Translations under genes and position numbers: made by a program
Part shown: positions 5,423 to 5,650 of the stretch, in pieces
How positions within the stretch are numbered: the stretch's first letter is position 1
Layout of the letters: every line of letters starts with the position of its first letter
The notes under the pieces: model-generated
Told to the model about the DNA's origin: nothing
The model's database searches: none
The model's input: only the letters and a program-made list of their open reading frames with translations
Assembly: GCA_016873905.1 (NCBI GenBank)
Contig: VGVU01000085.1
Location: forward strand, 1-5,650
DNA from: Betaproteobacteria bacterium
GTDB lineage: Bacteria > Pseudomonadota > Gammaproteobacteria > Burkholderiales > Thiobacillaceae
Direction of reading: 5' to 3'
DNA: 5,650 nucleotides

Positions 5423-5650
5423 GTCGTTCCTCTCGCTTCCTTGCGGCCCTCCTCGTTGTGACGGGCGCTACCCTGCTTCTGTCGTCAGGCGCACGCGCCG
5501 ATTTCTCGCTCACCGGGCGCAGCTCTGTCATGGCCATGAACATGACCCAGGCCGGGCGTGAGAGCTTGATGGTGAAGGAACACCGGATGCGTCGCGACCT
5601 GACCGAACAGGGCCGCTCTTACAGCTATCTGTACGACCTGAAGACCCGGG
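5419..5650 (+). CDS. exported protein, N-terminal part; partner of the MMPL transporter (3' end outside window)
   Basis: Seventy-seven codons are visible before the window ends. The start ATG overlaps the transporter stop (ATGA), with an AGGA site 7 bases upstream, so the two genes form one operon with coupled translation. Residues 1-27 are a typical signal peptide: MSRSSR, a hydrophobic core from about F7 to L21, then SSGARA with likely cleavage before D28. No lipobox cysteine is present. The mature start (DFSLTGRSSVMAMNM, then GRESLMVKEHRMRRDL and GRSYSYLYDLKTR) reads as successive beta strands. That pattern resembles small periplasmic proteins with a LolA-like or DUF4412-like fold that often accompany RND/MMPL transporters. 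The resemblance is from memory and weak on 50 mature residues. A role as periplasmic carrier or accessory for the transporter is inferred from position. It is certainly a gene; its family is unsure. Confidence 0.8.
   Translation, partial: MSRSSRFLAALLVVTGATLLLSSGARADFSLTGRSSVMAMNMTQAGRESLMVKEHRMRRDLTEQGRSYSYLYDLKTR

Overview
The window reads as ordinary chromosomal DNA from a GC-rich (roughly 60% by eye) Gram-negative bacterium, most likely a gammaproteobacterium. The evidence is a TonB-type energy transducer, a PrmC that aligns end to end with the E. coli protein as I recall it, two exported proteins with Sec-type signal peptides, and a class 1 fructose-1,6-bisphosphatase of the type I associate with sulfur- and nitrogen-oxidising proteobacteria. 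The autotroph link is inference. I saw no tRNA, rRNA, CRISPR array, insertion sequence or phage gene.

Layout, left to right. (1) Positions 1-581, + strand: the 3' part of a TonB-family gene. (2) 646-1647, +: complete fbp, followed by an intrinsic terminator at 1678-1704. (3) 1638-2477, -: complete prmC, the release-factor glutamine methyltransferase. It converges on fbp; the two 3' ends overlap by 10 bp and the fbp terminator lies inside prmC codons 258-267. (4) 2517-3011, -: an unrecognised small exported protein with a proline-rich tail, 39 bp upstream of prmC and probably in the same transcript. (5) 3012-3145: the divergent intergenic region, with a candidate promoter and a 7-bp inverted repeat around its -10 box. 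(6) 3146-5422, +: a 758-residue MMPL/RND-superfamily transporter. (7) 5419-5650, +: the start of a second exported protein, joined to the transporter by an ATGA overlap. A 12-bp tandem duplication just before the junction doubles the ribosome-binding motif.

The genes form three transcription units: tonB-like/fbp rightward, exported protein/prmC leftward, and transporter/periplasmic partner rightward. The functional themes are separate: energy transduction to the outer membrane, gluconeogenesis or Calvin-cycle sugar phosphate metabolism, translation termination, and export of an unknown (probably hydrophobic) substrate. The transporter and its coupled periplasmic partner are the most likely pair to work together physically. 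I found no clearly new biological system. The points most worth a second look are the terminator embedded in prmC, the transporter-partner pair with its duplicated ribosome-binding site, and the unrecognised exported protein ahead of prmC.
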